Shown piece by piece: positions 9,701 through 16,833 of a stretch of 64,000 bases of DNA (position 1 is the first letter of the stretch; each line of letters begins with the position of its first letter). Source of the stretch: Marinobacter orientalis (lineage in GTDB: Bacteria > Pseudomonadota > Gammaproteobacteria > Pseudomonadales > Oleiphilaceae); NCBI RefSeq assembly GCF_004792665.1, contig NZ_SRZX01000001.1, forward strand, positions 248,001 to 312,000, read 5' to 3'. The notes under the pieces are model-generated. The model saw only the letters and a list, made by a program, of their open reading frames with translations, did not search any database and was not told where the DNA came from. The translations under genes were made by a program, and so were the position numbers.

Positions 9701-10396
9701 CTGCTGACCTCCAAATACAACCCGGCGAGAACCTACACCGCCGAAGGCACCGTCGGCATCGGCGGCGTCTACATGTGCATCTACGGCATGGACTCCCCCG
9801 GCGGCTACCAGCTGGTAGGCCGCACCCTGCCGATCTGGAACAAATACCTGAAAAACCCCCAGTTCGACGACGGCGCGCCCTGGCTCCTGCAGTTCTTCGA
9901 CCAGGTGTGCTACTACCCCGTGTCCGAAGCTGAGCTGAATGAAATGCGGGACCAGTTCCGCGCCGGCCAGCTGACGGTGAAAATCGAAGAAGAAACCTTC
10001 GACCTCAAATCCCACCAGGCCTTCCTCGACGCCAACACCGACTCGATCGCCGAATTCCGCAAACTTCAACAAGCGGCGTACGCAAAAGAGGTCGCCCTGT
10101 GGAAAGACAGCGAAGCGGCAGAACTCGACAAACTCGCCAAGGCCCCGCCGAAAACGGATGTGTCTGACCTGGAGAAGTTCGGCGAACTGGTCAGTGCAGA
10201 GATTGCCGGCAATATCTGGAAGTGCCTGGTGAAGGCCGGGGATACGGTGGCAGAAGGCGATCCGCTAGTGATCGTGGAGGCCATGAAAATGGAGTTCGAG
10301 ATCAACGCCACCCAATCCGGGGAGATCAGTGCCATGCATGTTGAGCCTGGCAAGGCTGTAACTCCCGGGGAGCCCTTGTTGAGCATCAAGATCTGA
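6764..10396 (+). CDS. uca: Urea carboxylase, biotin-dependent
   Basis: A 1210-residue enzyme that carboxylates urea to allophanate using ATP, bicarbonate and biotin. Domains in order: biotin carboxylase (about 1-450, with the ATP-grasp loop TAGGGGIGL near 160 and EVNTRLQVEHPVTE near 288), the AHS2/KipA-like and AHS1/KipI-like halves of the carboxyltransferase (about 460-1070), and a biotinyl domain with VEAMKME, whose biotinylated lysine is Lys1175. The size is normal for stand-alone bacterial urea carboxylase. Relatives act on guanidine instead, but those operons usually carry two DUF1989 proteins, which are absent here, and a urea importer lies next door. So urea is the likely substrate. 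Confidence 0.95.
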   Translation: MFNKVLIANRGEIAVRTIRTLKAMGIASVAVHSFEDRHSLHVTAADEAVALAGNGASETYLDRAQILAAARHTGAEAIIPGYGFLSENADFAEACEADGIAFIGPTPGQMREFGLKHRARELAEAAGVPLAPGSGLLESLGEAVATANRLGYPVILKSTAGGGGIGLTRCNSESELRKAFETVRRQGQSFFNDSGVFLERFIARARHVEVQMFGDGEGNVVALGERDCSLQRRNQKVVEETPAPNLPAATRQKMLDAAVSLGQSVNYRSAGTVEYIYDANRDEFYFLEVNTRLQVEHPVTESVTGLDLIEWMLKIAAGESPDLASFEPELNGASMEVRIYAEDPLKDFQPSPGELTDVHWPEEDVRVDTWVENGSQVSAHYDPMIAKLIVHGKDRADALAKLKAALGETRLMGIATNLDYLRQVVGQQSFADGIVSTRALEEFEFRPSVAEVVKPGTYTTVQDYPGRMGYWNIGVPPSGPMDDYAFRIANRIVGNHHEAAGLEATLIGPSLKFHKESVVALTGALTEATLDDKAVEFWKPIRIKAGQVLAVGKAIKGCRTYLAVRGGFDVPVYLGSRSTFALGQFGGHGGRPLRPGDMLGISQVSLPACTTTAPTHDPAPADPDLVPDYPDHWQIGVLYGPHGAPDFFTEKSIGKFFEQDWQVHYNSNRLGIRLNGPKPEFTRADGGEAGLHPSNIHDCEYAIGSINFTGDMPVILTRDGPSLGGFVCPVTIARAELWKVGQVKPGDTIRFVAIDNNTAVKLSQRQELAIRSLMAPPLPELVAPDLAPLNGLSATILAHLEETDGRPEVTYRQAGDQYILMEYGPNVMDLGVRLRIHALMEAIADVQPSGLLELSPGVRSLQLRYDARILPQESLMTYLLDLEATLPPTDELKVRSRVIHLPMAFEDTATLEAVDKYRQSVRDTAPWLPNNVDFIKRINGLPSREQVRDVLFSARYLVLGLGDVYLGAPCAVPLDPRHRLLTSKYNPARTYTAEGTVGIGGVYMCIYGMDSPGGYQLVGRTLPIWNKYLKNPQFDDGAPWLLQFFDQVCYYPVSEAELNEMRDQFRAGQLTVKIEEETFDLKSHQAFLDANTDSIAEFRKLQQAAYAKEVALWKDSEAAELDKLAKAPPKTDVSDLEKFGELVSAEIAGNIWKCLVKAGDTVAEGDPLVIVEAMKMEFEINATQSGEISAMHVEPGKAVTPGEPLLSIKI

Positions 10397-10442
10397 CTTG
10401 GGAGTTTGACTCCTTACTGCACTGTCCGCTTGTTCGGTGGTA

Positions 10443-10550
10443 GGTCGATGGGGGAAGGGGTGTACCAGAAACGCCGTGAACCCATCCTTGGGGGCTTGAG
10501 CGCAGCGTCCCTGCTGCGCACATTCTGGTACACCCCTTCCCCCACCGACC
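10443..10550 (-). repeat. Palindromic element A
   Basis: Outer arms 10443-10470 and 10523-10550 are complementary over 28 bases with one mismatch. They enclose a 52-base core (10471-10522). The reverse of the core matches the core of element B at about 48 of 52 bases although the arms are unrelated. The core contains an inner hairpin GCGCAGC/GCTGCGC and a CCCATCCTTGGG hairpin. It lies between urea carboxylase and the GntR gene. The minus strand carries the GGA loops, so it is the only element whose GGA strand is antisense to its upstream gene. Confidence 0.9.
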
Positions 10551-10661
10551 GGCCAACTATTGGTGCATGCAAGTTTAAAAACAGAAATGGCGGCGTTTCG
10601 CTGAAGGCCCGCTACAAACATGGTGCCTGAACATATGCAGGCAAAGGGAGTCGGGGACGGA

Positions 10662-10759
10662 TGTTGGGAGGGGCTATTCAAAAGTGTGCGCAGCAGGGAT
10701 GCTGCGCTCAAGTCCCCATGGATGGGTTCACGACGTCTTTTGAATAGCCCCTCCCAACA
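10662..10759 (+). repeat. Palindromic element B
   Basis: Perfect 22-base arms (10662-10683 and 10738-10759) surround a 54-base core that is nearly the reverse complement of element A's core. The plus strand presents two hairpins with GGA: GCGCAGC-AGGGAT-GCTGCGC and CCCATGGATGGG. It is 73 bases upstream of the GntR start codon, so it may form part of that gene's leader. No target duplication is visible at its borders. Confidence 0.9.
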
Positions 10760-10832
10760 GCCGGCCCCAGAGGCCAAACACCAACAGATGAGGCCCCGGA
10801 AACAAAGGGAACCAGAGGGAATCAGGAAAAAA

Positions 10833-11567
10833 ATGGCAACAAACACCAAAAGAAAAGAGTCCATGGCAGACAGGGTTTACGAGGCCCTGAAGGACGACAT
10901 CTTTGAGTTCCGGCTGATCCCCGGCGACAAATTCAGCGAGGGGGATGTGGGTTTGCGCCTGAGTGCCAGCCGCACGCCAGTGCGGGAGGCGCTTTACCGA
11001 TTGCAGCGGGAAGGTTTTGTGGAAGTGCTGTTCCGCAGCGGCTGGCAGGTTAAACCGTTCGATTTCCAGCAGGTGGAAGAACTCTACGACCTGCGGATTA
11101 CCCTTGAACGGGCGGCGATGCACAAGATCTGTCAGTTGCCGGCAATGCCCCAGACCGTAAGGACTCTCACCGCCATCTGGAACCCCGACCACCCCTCCGA
11201 ACGTGCCGTTGGCAGCACGGTAAGGGCACTGGATGAAAGCTTCCACTGTGACCTGGTGGCCGCCGCCGGCAACCGGGAGATGACGCGGATTCACCGGGAG
11301 ATCACCGATCGGCTGCGGATTATCCGCCGGCTGGACTTCACCCGCGATGACCGGATAGACGCTACCTACCGGGAACACGCCGACATACTCGACGCGCTTC
11401 GTGCGGGCCGTGCTCTCGATGCGGCGAACCGGTTAACACGCCATATTCGTATCAGCCAGAAGGCCGTTCGCGAAATCACCATGGTGAAGATTCGCGAAGC
11501 CGCGGAAGCCCATCAGGCATCATCCAGAAGCTTTCCCGGCACTGCAGAAACACCAGCAAAAACCTGA
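10833..11567 (+). CDS. GntR-family (FCD) transcriptional regulator
   Basis: A 244-residue regulator with an N-terminal winged helix (about residues 12-75, with SASRTPVREALYRLQREG, the classic GntR recognition segment) and a C-terminal all-helical FCD ligand domain containing the expected Asp, Arg and His positions (LYDLRITLERAA; LDESFHCDLV). FCD regulators usually sense small organic acids and act as repressors. I choose ATG 10833, preceded by AGGA at 5-base spacing; the frame extends upstream to 10620 through palindromic element B and is unlikely to be translated there. Its location just after the urea genes suggests control of them through the GTATAC sites, but this is not shown. Confidence 0.85.
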   Translation: MATNTKRKESMADRVYEALKDDIFEFRLIPGDKFSEGDVGLRLSASRTPVREALYRLQREGFVEVLFRSGWQVKPFDFQQVEELYDLRITLERAAMHKICQLPAMPQTVRTLTAIWNPDHPSERAVGSTVRALDESFHCDLVAAAGNREMTRIHREITDRLRIIRRLDFTRDDRIDATYREHADILDALRAGRALDAANRLTRHIRISQKAVREITMVKIREAAEAHQASSRSFPGTAETPAKT

Positions 11568-11607
11568 ACTTATATTCATTTTATGGCTGTGAAAATGATT
11601 ACATATC

Positions 11608-11625
11608 TGTAAGAAATATCGCACA
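11608..11625. promoter_or_regulatory. GacA-box-like upstream activating site
   Basis: TGTAAG-N6-CGCACA matches the GacA target TGTAAG-N6-CTTACA at 10 of 12 defined positions. Its centre is about 65 bases before the predicted start of the small RNA, similar to the placement in Pseudomonas rsmY and rsmX genes. Confidence 0.65.
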
Positions 11626-11646
11626 AACCACAGAGCGAATGTCCCA

Positions 11647-11674
11647 TTACCTGAAAATGGCTCACGCGTAGAAT
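11647..11674 (+). promoter_or_regulatory. Predicted promoter of the Csr/Rsm small RNA
   Basis: A good -10 box TAGAAT (11669-11674) with a weak -35 TTACCT (11647-11652) at 16-base spacing. A weak -35 is expected where an upstream activator is needed. The predicted start is near 11681. Confidence 0.5.
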
Positions 11675-11680
11675 GAGGAG

Positions 11681-11858
11681 CGTCAGGGATGAGAAGCCGG
11701 CATGGAAAGCTGGCACAGGGAAGATAACCCCACGGATCAGGGGTTGCCCAGGGAATCAGGGCTTACAGGGAAGACGCGCTCAGGACGATGCGCAGCCTGA
11801 AGGATCAGGCATGGGGTCAGCCACGGGCAGAATCACACGGAAAGTGGTTCTGCCCGTG
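11681..11858 (+). ncRNA. CsrB/RsmZ-type regulatory small RNA
   Basis: About 178 bases with nine GGA motifs, six of them in hairpin loops. Stems: 11696-11701/11709-11714 (loop ATGGAAA), 11726-11731/11740-11745 (loop ACGGATCA), 11746-11749/11759-11762 (loop AGGGAATCA), 11776-11779/11790-11793 (loop TCAGGACGAT), 11795-11799/11806-11810 (loop AAGGAT), and a 15-base terminal stem 11822-11836/11844-11858 (loop ACGGAAA). Unpaired CAGGGA motifs lie at 11684, 11716 and 11766. RNAs of this design bind several CsrA/RsmA dimers and relieve translational repression. The terminal stem lacks an immediate T-run; a T-rich tract follows at 11871-11893, so the 3' end is uncertain. A short reading frame across it (11673-11876) has no protein character. 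Confidence 0.85.
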
Positions 11859-11965
11859 CACCTGCCAACGGTTTGACCTTTCCTTTTCTTTTCCAACCAG
11901 CTCCGCCGCTTTTACGTCCTGACCAACAATCAGAAACGTAAATACACTTTCAGGAGCAAGCTATA

Positions 11966-12247
11966 ATGAAATCCACCCCGAAACCCACCCAGTTCATGGC
12001 CATGCTGGTCCTTCTGTTCAGCCTGTTTGCCGGTTTTGCCCACGCCGAGCCTGCCGCCATCAATATCAACACCGCCGACGTCGCCGCCCTGGCCAGCCTC
12101 AATGGCATCGGGCAAAGCAAGGCCGAAGCCATCGTGGCCTATCGCGATGCCAACGGCCCTTTCCAGTCCAGCGAGGACCTTGCCAACGTCAAGGGCATTG
12201 GTGAGCGCACGGTTGAAAAGAACGCCGAGCGCCTGACGGTCGAGTAA
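11966..12247 (+). CDS. ComEA-like helix-hairpin-helix protein
   Basis: A 93-residue secreted protein: signal peptide 1-27 ending in AHA, then two helix-hairpin-helix motifs (LASLNGIGQSKAEAIV and LANVKGIGERTVEKN). The family includes ComEA, a periplasmic DNA-binding protein used in natural transformation. Small stand-alone versions like this are common in gammaproteobacteria and may have the same DNA-uptake role. The start is supported by AGGAGC upstream. It lies downstream of the Csr/Rsm RNA and has its own short context; a weak hairpin follows at 12258-12276. No competence operon is nearby. Confidence 0.85.
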   Translation: MKSTPKPTQFMAMLVLLFSLFAGFAHAEPAAININTADVAALASLNGIGQSKAEAIVAYRDANGPFQSSEDLANVKGIGERTVEKNAERLTVE

Positions 12248-12378
12248 CCCTGCCGGGCAGTGGCCTGGCGCCGCTGTCCAGCTTTCCTCAAAAATTTCCC
12301 ATAAAGTCGTCTGGCAACACATGCTCCGCCACCCTATAGTTGTGGGTTACAGTCAACGATAACCCCGGCGGCAGCAAT

Positions 12379-13158
12379 ATGGTTGATCCCATCAAGGTTT
12401 ACCCGGCCAAACCTCCCAAAGTCTATTTCTACGGCACCTGTCTGGTGGACATGTTCTACCCGGACGCAGGCATGGCCGGCATTCAGTTACTGGAACGGGA
12501 AGGCGTCGAGGTGATCTATCCCGAAGACCAGACCTGTTGCGGCCAGCCTGCCTACACCTCCGGCTACCACGACCAGGCCCGCGCGGTTGCGAAGGCCCAG
12601 CTCGGGCTGTTTCCGGAAGACTGGCCGATTGTGGTTCCTTCCGGGTCCTGTGGCGGGATGATGCGCAAGCACTACCCGGCTCTATTCAAGGACACCGCCG
12701 ACGAGGTGAAGGCGGCGGAGATTGCCGGCCGGGTATGGGAACTGACGGATTTTCTGGTAAACGTTTGCCACATCAGGCTGGACGATCTGGGCGAACCCAC
12801 CACCGTAGCCATGCATACTTCCTGCACGGCCCGCCGGGAAATGGGCGTGGCGGAAGTAGGGCCGAAACTGCTGGGTCAGCTGAAGAATGTAAACCTGGTG
12901 GAACAGGTGCGGGCTGAGGAGTGTTGTGGTTTTGGCGGCACCTTTGCGGTGCGCCACCCGGAGATTTCCGGTGCCATGGTCAGTGAAAAAGTGGATACCC
13001 TGGTGAATACAGGCGCGAAGGAATTCGTCACCACGGATTGCGGCTGCCTGATGAACATTGACGGCTACGCCGAGAAAAACCACAAGCCTGTCACCGGCCA
13101 GCACATTCTCAGCTTCCTCTGGGAACGCACCAACGGCGATGGGAGTAAACGCTCATGA
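12379..13158 (+). CDS. lutA: L-lactate utilisation protein LutA (LldE)
   Basis: A 259-residue protein with two CCG domains: TCCGQPAY early and EECCGFGGTF followed by DCGCLMNI late. These cysteine motifs bind iron-sulfur clusters or heterodisulfide-like centres. With LutB and LutC it forms the respiratory L-lactate dehydrogenase complex in bacteria lacking LldD. I choose ATG 12379 (MVDPIKVYPAKPP); the frame continues upstream to a TTG at 12340 without conserved character. It overlaps lutB by 4 bases. No lactate permease or regulator is adjacent. Confidence 0.92.
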   Translation: MVDPIKVYPAKPPKVYFYGTCLVDMFYPDAGMAGIQLLEREGVEVIYPEDQTCCGQPAYTSGYHDQARAVAKAQLGLFPEDWPIVVPSGSCGGMMRKHYPALFKDTADEVKAAEIAGRVWELTDFLVNVCHIRLDDLGEPTTVAMHTSCTARREMGVAEVGPKLLGQLKNVNLVEQVRAEECCGFGGTFAVRHPEISGAMVSEKVDTLVNTGAKEFVTTDCGCLMNIDGYAEKNHKPVTGQHILSFLWERTNGDGSKRS

Positions 13159-14594
13159 GTGAAACCGCGCAACAATCACCCCATCACATTGATGTGAAGG
13201 AATTCCACCCACGCGCCCGGGCGGCCATCCATAACCCTCAGATTCGCCAGAATTTCCGCAAGGCAATGGACGGGCTGATGACCAAGCGCAAGTCCGCATT
13301 CGAGGGCTGGGACCTGGAAACGCTGCGGGACCTGGGCGCCAATATCCGCCTGCGGGCGCTGGCCAACCTGCCGGACCTGCTGGAGCAGCTGGAACAGAAA
13401 CTGACCGAAAATGGCATCACCGTTCACTGGGCGGCCGATGGTGATGAAGCCTGTGAGATTGTACGGGACATTTGTGTAGCCCGTAACGCCAGCAGCGTGA
13501 TCAAGGGCAAGTCCATGGTGTCCGAGGAAATGGAACTGAACCATTACCTGGAAGAACAGGGTATTGAAGCCCTGGAGTCGGACCTCGGCGAATACATCGT
13601 GCAACTGGCGGAAGAAACGCCGTCCCACATCATCATGCCGGCGATTCACAAGAACACCGAAGAAATTTCCCAACTGCTGCATGACAAGACCGGCACCGAC
13701 CTGTCCCACGATGTCGAGTACCTGACCGCCAATGCCCGCCTGCAGCTGCGCGAGAAATTCATGAATGCGGATGTCGGCGTTTCCGGTGTCAACTTCGCCG
13801 TTGCCGAAACCGGCACCCTGTGCCTGGTGGAGAACGAAGGCAACGGTCGCATGACCACCACCGTGCCGCTATGCCATATTGCCGTGACCGGCATCGAAAA
13901 GGTGGTGCCCAACCTGGAAGATGTTACCGCCCTGCTGGCGCTGCTGACACGCTCCGCTACCGGGCAACATATCACTACCTATTTCAACATGATTTCCGGC
14001 CCCCGCAAGGCGGACGAACTGGATGGCCCCGAAGAGGTCCACCTGGTGCTGGTGGACAACGGCCGCTCCACCATTTACCAGGATGACGAACTGCTGGATA
14101 CCCTGCGCTGCATCCGCTGTGGCGCCTGCATGAATCATTGCCCGGTCTACACCCGCGTCGGTGGCCATGCCTATGGCACCACCTACCCCGGCCCCATTGG
14201 CAAGATACTGATGCCCCACATGGTCGGCCTGGACGAAGGGCGGCACCTGCCCACGGCTTCGAGCCTCTGTGGTGCCTGTGGTGAAGTCTGCCCGGTGAAA
14301 ATCCCGATACCGGACCTGCTGGTGCGCCTGCGCCAGGAATCCGTGGACGGTGACAAGTTGCACCCGGCAAAGGTCCGCGGCCATGGTGCCAAGCGCAGCA
14401 GTATGGAAGCGATGATCTGGAAGGGCTGGAGCTGGATGCACGCCCGCCCCGGCATGTACCGGATGGGGACCAGCCTGGGCGCCCGCTTCCGCAAACTGCA
14501 GCCAGGCAAATTCGGTGGCTGGACCCGATACCGCACGGCGCCAAAGCTGGCTGCCAGAACTCTCCACGAACGGATGAAGGAGCGCAGCCAGTGA
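13155..14594 (+). CDS. lutB: L-lactate utilisation iron-sulfur protein LutB (LldF)
   Basis: A 479-residue protein with a LUD domain over the first roughly 300 residues and a ferredoxin-like region with two 4Fe-4S motifs: CIRCGACMNHCPVY near residue 318 and CGACGEVCPVKIP near 372. The C-terminal about 90 residues are basic, as in other LutB proteins. It transfers electrons within the LutABC lactate-oxidising complex. ATGA overlaps with both neighbours indicate tight translational coupling. Length is normal for the family. Confidence 0.95.
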   Translation: MSETAQQSPHHIDVKEFHPRARAAIHNPQIRQNFRKAMDGLMTKRKSAFEGWDLETLRDLGANIRLRALANLPDLLEQLEQKLTENGITVHWAADGDEACEIVRDICVARNASSVIKGKSMVSEEMELNHYLEEQGIEALESDLGEYIVQLAEETPSHIIMPAIHKNTEEISQLLHDKTGTDLSHDVEYLTANARLQLREKFMNADVGVSGVNFAVAETGTLCLVENEGNGRMTTTVPLCHIAVTGIEKVVPNLEDVTALLALLTRSATGQHITTYFNMISGPRKADELDGPEEVHLVLVDNGRSTIYQDDELLDTLRCIRCGACMNHCPVYTRVGGHAYGTTYPGPIGKILMPHMVGLDEGRHLPTASSLCGACGEVCPVKIPIPDLLVRLRQESVDGDKLHPAKVRGHGAKRSSMEAMIWKGWSWMHARPGMYRMGTSLGARFRKLQPGKFGGWTRYRTAPKLAARTLHERMKERSQ

Positions 14595-15250
14595 GTTCCC
14601 GTGACGCCATTCTCCAACGCCTGCGCCACCGTACCGGTGGCGAGCTGACCGCTCCGGAATGCGACTTCTCGGTTCTCAACCGGCCCGAGTGGAGTACTGC
14701 AGAAAAGCTGGACATGTTCGAGCGGACCATTGAGTCCGTCCATGGCGAAGTGCATCGCACCACGGAATCCGGCTGGATTGACCGTCTGGCCGAAATTCTG
14801 CAGACCCGGGGCGCCGGGACATTGCTGATTGCGAAGGAGCACGAGATCGGCAAGGCGTTGCAAAGCGCCACGAAAAGCCGCGAGGACCTGCCGCAGCTGC
14901 TGATTTATGACGAGCCGGTGGAAAGCTGGCAGGAAGCGCTGTTCAGTGAAGTGGATGCCGGCATTACTTCAACCCGTGGCGGCATTGCCGAAACCGGATC
15001 ACTGATTCTGTGGCCTTCCGTCGATGAACCGCGGTTGATGAGCCTGGTGCCGCCGATCCATATTGCAGTGCTGAAGGCCAGTGAGCTTTACACCACCTTC
15101 CACCACGCCATGCAATCCCAGAACTGGGCCGCTGGCATGCCAACCAATGCGCTGTTAATCTCAGGGCCGTCGAAAACCGCCGATATCGAGCAGACCCTTG
15201 CCTACGGTGTCCACGGTCCCAAGGAACTCATCGTACTGGTTATTGAATGA
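14591..15250 (+). CDS. lutC: L-lactate utilisation protein LutC (LldG)
   Basis: A 219-residue LUD-domain protein starting with GTG that overlaps the lutB stop. The region GGIAETGSLILWPSVDEPRL is the conserved LUD core shared with LutB. It is the third part of the lactate-oxidising complex. Its stop overlaps the start of the DMT transporter gene, so all four genes may be cotranscribed. Confidence 0.93.
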   Translation: MSSRDAILQRLRHRTGGELTAPECDFSVLNRPEWSTAEKLDMFERTIESVHGEVHRTTESGWIDRLAEILQTRGAGTLLIAKEHEIGKALQSATKSREDLPQLLIYDEPVESWQEALFSEVDAGITSTRGGIAETGSLILWPSVDEPRLMSLVPPIHIAVLKASELYTTFHHAMQSQNWAAGMPTNALLISGPSKTADIEQTLAYGVHGPKELIVLVIE

Positions 15251-16167
15251 TTCAAGGCGCATTACTGATCGCCCTGGCAGCCCTGCTCTGGGCGACCACG
15301 GGTATTGTCGCGAAATTCCTGTTTACCGGCACCGAGCTGCAAGCCGTAACCCTTGGTTTTTTACGTTTGGTGGTAGCCCTGCCGTTTTTCTTTGCACTTA
15401 TGCGCAGAGAGCAGCGGGCGCTGGCTCGAAGCGCTACTGCGCTGCCGAAATTCACACGCAAGGCACTGGCTCCGCTGGTCGCGCTGGGATTGTTCCAGGC
15501 CGTCTACCAGGGCAGTTACCTGGTGGCCGTGGATATGACCGGCGCGGGCATCGCCACACTGATTGCTCTGTGCCTGGCACCGGTACTGGTGGCCATCCTC
15601 GCGGCGCCCCTGCTGGGGGAAAAACCCGGAGTGGTCACTATTCTGGCGCTGGCGGCAGCCATTGCCGGCACTGCCATGCTGGTGGTCAGTGATATGGACA
15701 GTGCCGGCAGGCTGCGCCTGGCGGGCATTCTGATGGCGGTTCTGGCAGCGCTGGTTTACGCCGGGTTCACCCTCACCAGCCGTCATACGTCCACTGGCAC
15801 GCCGGTATTTACCACAGCGTTTGTCTGCTTCTTTACCGCAGCGCTGATCCTGTTGCCCGTGGTGGCAGCCAGCGGTGGTTTCGACGGGCTTGAAAGTCTG
15901 GGGTTCGGGCAATGGCTGATGGTGGGTTATATCGGCGTTGTGCCGACCTGCCTGGGGTATATGTGCTTTTTCAGTGGCATGAAGACAACGCCGGCGACCC
16001 TGTCCAGCATTATCGTGACCCTGGAGCCGCTGTTCGTGGCACTGCTTGCGTGGATTTTCCTGGGCGAGGAACTGGGTGTGATCGGGCTCACCGGCGCACT
16101 GATTCTGACGGCAGCGGTGATCGTGGCATCCAGAAGCAGTGCCGGGAATCGGCCCGACACTGCCTGA
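15247..16167 (+). CDS. DMT-superfamily (EamA) transporter
   Basis: A 306-residue inner-membrane protein with about ten predicted helices arranged as two EamA repeats. The second repeat ends with the conserved-looking VTLEPLFVALLAWIFLGE. Such proteins export amino acids or other small metabolites; the substrate cannot be read from sequence. The ATG overlaps the lutC stop (ATGA), suggesting membership of the lut transcript, possibly to export a metabolite linked to lactate. It converges on the glyoxalase gene with a 15-base gap that includes a short ACAGCA-GGA-TGCTGT hairpin. Confidence 0.88.
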   Translation: MIQGALLIALAALLWATTGIVAKFLFTGTELQAVTLGFLRLVVALPFFFALMRREQRALARSATALPKFTRKALAPLVALGLFQAVYQGSYLVAVDMTGAGIATLIALCLAPVLVAILAAPLLGEKPGVVTILALAAAIAGTAMLVVSDMDSAGRLRLAGILMAVLAALVYAGFTLTSRHTSTGTPVFTTAFVCFFTAALILLPVVAASGGFDGLESLGFGQWLMVGYIGVVPTCLGYMCFFSGMKTTPATLSSIIVTLEPLFVALLAWIFLGEELGVIGLTGALILTAAVIVASRSSAGNRPDTA

Positions 16168-16182
16168 TACAGCAGGATGCTG

Positions 16183-16743
16183 TCAGTCACCTTCCTCCTG
16201 CAAACGGCGCTGTTTTTCAAGCATGTCCGGTTGCAGGATCTCGATCCAGTAGCCATCGGGATCCTTGACGAACGCCAGCCCTTTCATTTTGCCATCGTCC
16301 GGTTTCTTGACGAACTCGACACCCAGCTTTTCCAGCCGCTCACTGGCGTAATAGACATCCGGAACGGCAACGCCTATATGGCCGAAGCCCTGGGGTTCAT
16401 CGTTACCATTGTGGTAGCTGAAATCCGGGTCGTTTTCGGTGCCCCAGTTATGGGTCAGCTCGAGCATGGCTTCGCGGCCAAAGATGAAGGTGGTGCGATG
16501 GCTATCGTCATTGGGAACCATGTTGGCCTGGCGGTCATCCAGGTAGGCGAGAAAGTAGAGGGTGAATTTCATTTCCGGGAAGTCGAGTTTTCGGACCAGC
16601 CGCATGCCCATTATCCGGGTGTAGAAGTCCATGGAGCGCTCCGGGTCCTTTATACGCAGCATGGTCTGGTTGAAGACATAGCCTTCGGTGTCAGGCACGG
16701 GTGCTTCGTGCAGGCCTGGGGCTTGTTCGAAGTGCTTGGGCAT
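16183..16743 (-). CDS. gloA: Glyoxalase I (lactoylglutathione lyase)
   Basis: A 186-residue vicinal-oxygen-chelate enzyme that isomerises the methylglyoxal-glutathione hemithioacetal to S-lactoylglutathione. The likely metal ligands are visible: Gln in [10 protein letters not shown], Glu in [10 protein letters not shown], His in [10 protein letters not shown] and Glu in GYWIEIL. The longer form, with inserts between the strands, resembles the zinc-type glyoxalases found in Pseudomonas and eukaryotes. The start at 16743 (MPKHFEQAP) is backed by GGGAGT upstream. Confidence 0.93.
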   Translation of the reverse strand: MPKHFEQAPGLHEAPVPDTEGYVFNQTMLRIKDPERSMDFYTRIMGMRLVRKLDFPEMKFTLYFLAYLDDRQANMVPNDDSHRTTFIFGREAMLELTHNWGTENDPDFSYHNGNDEPQGFGHIGVAVPDVYYASERLEKLGVEFVKKPDDGKMKGLAFVKDPDGYWIEILQPDMLEKQRRLQEEGD

Positions 16744-16833
16744 GGGAACTCCCTTATTTATGCGTCGAGGATTCAACCATTATACCTGTGTACCTTTCCG
16801 GAAGATTTCAAGGGCGCCGTTTTTTGATTGGTC

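Noticed and set aside
10406-10630. Reading frame of 74 codons after urea carboxylase
   Set aside because: It crosses palindromic element A and has no protein signature.
10443-10759. Elements A and B as MITEs or an IS remnant
   Set aside because: No target-site duplication or conserved terminal sequence: the arms differ between elements, unlike MITE termini, and no transposase fragment is nearby.
11673-11876. Short reading frame of 67 codons
   Set aside because: It spans the Csr/Rsm RNA; the hairpin and GGA pattern explains the sequence better than a protein does.
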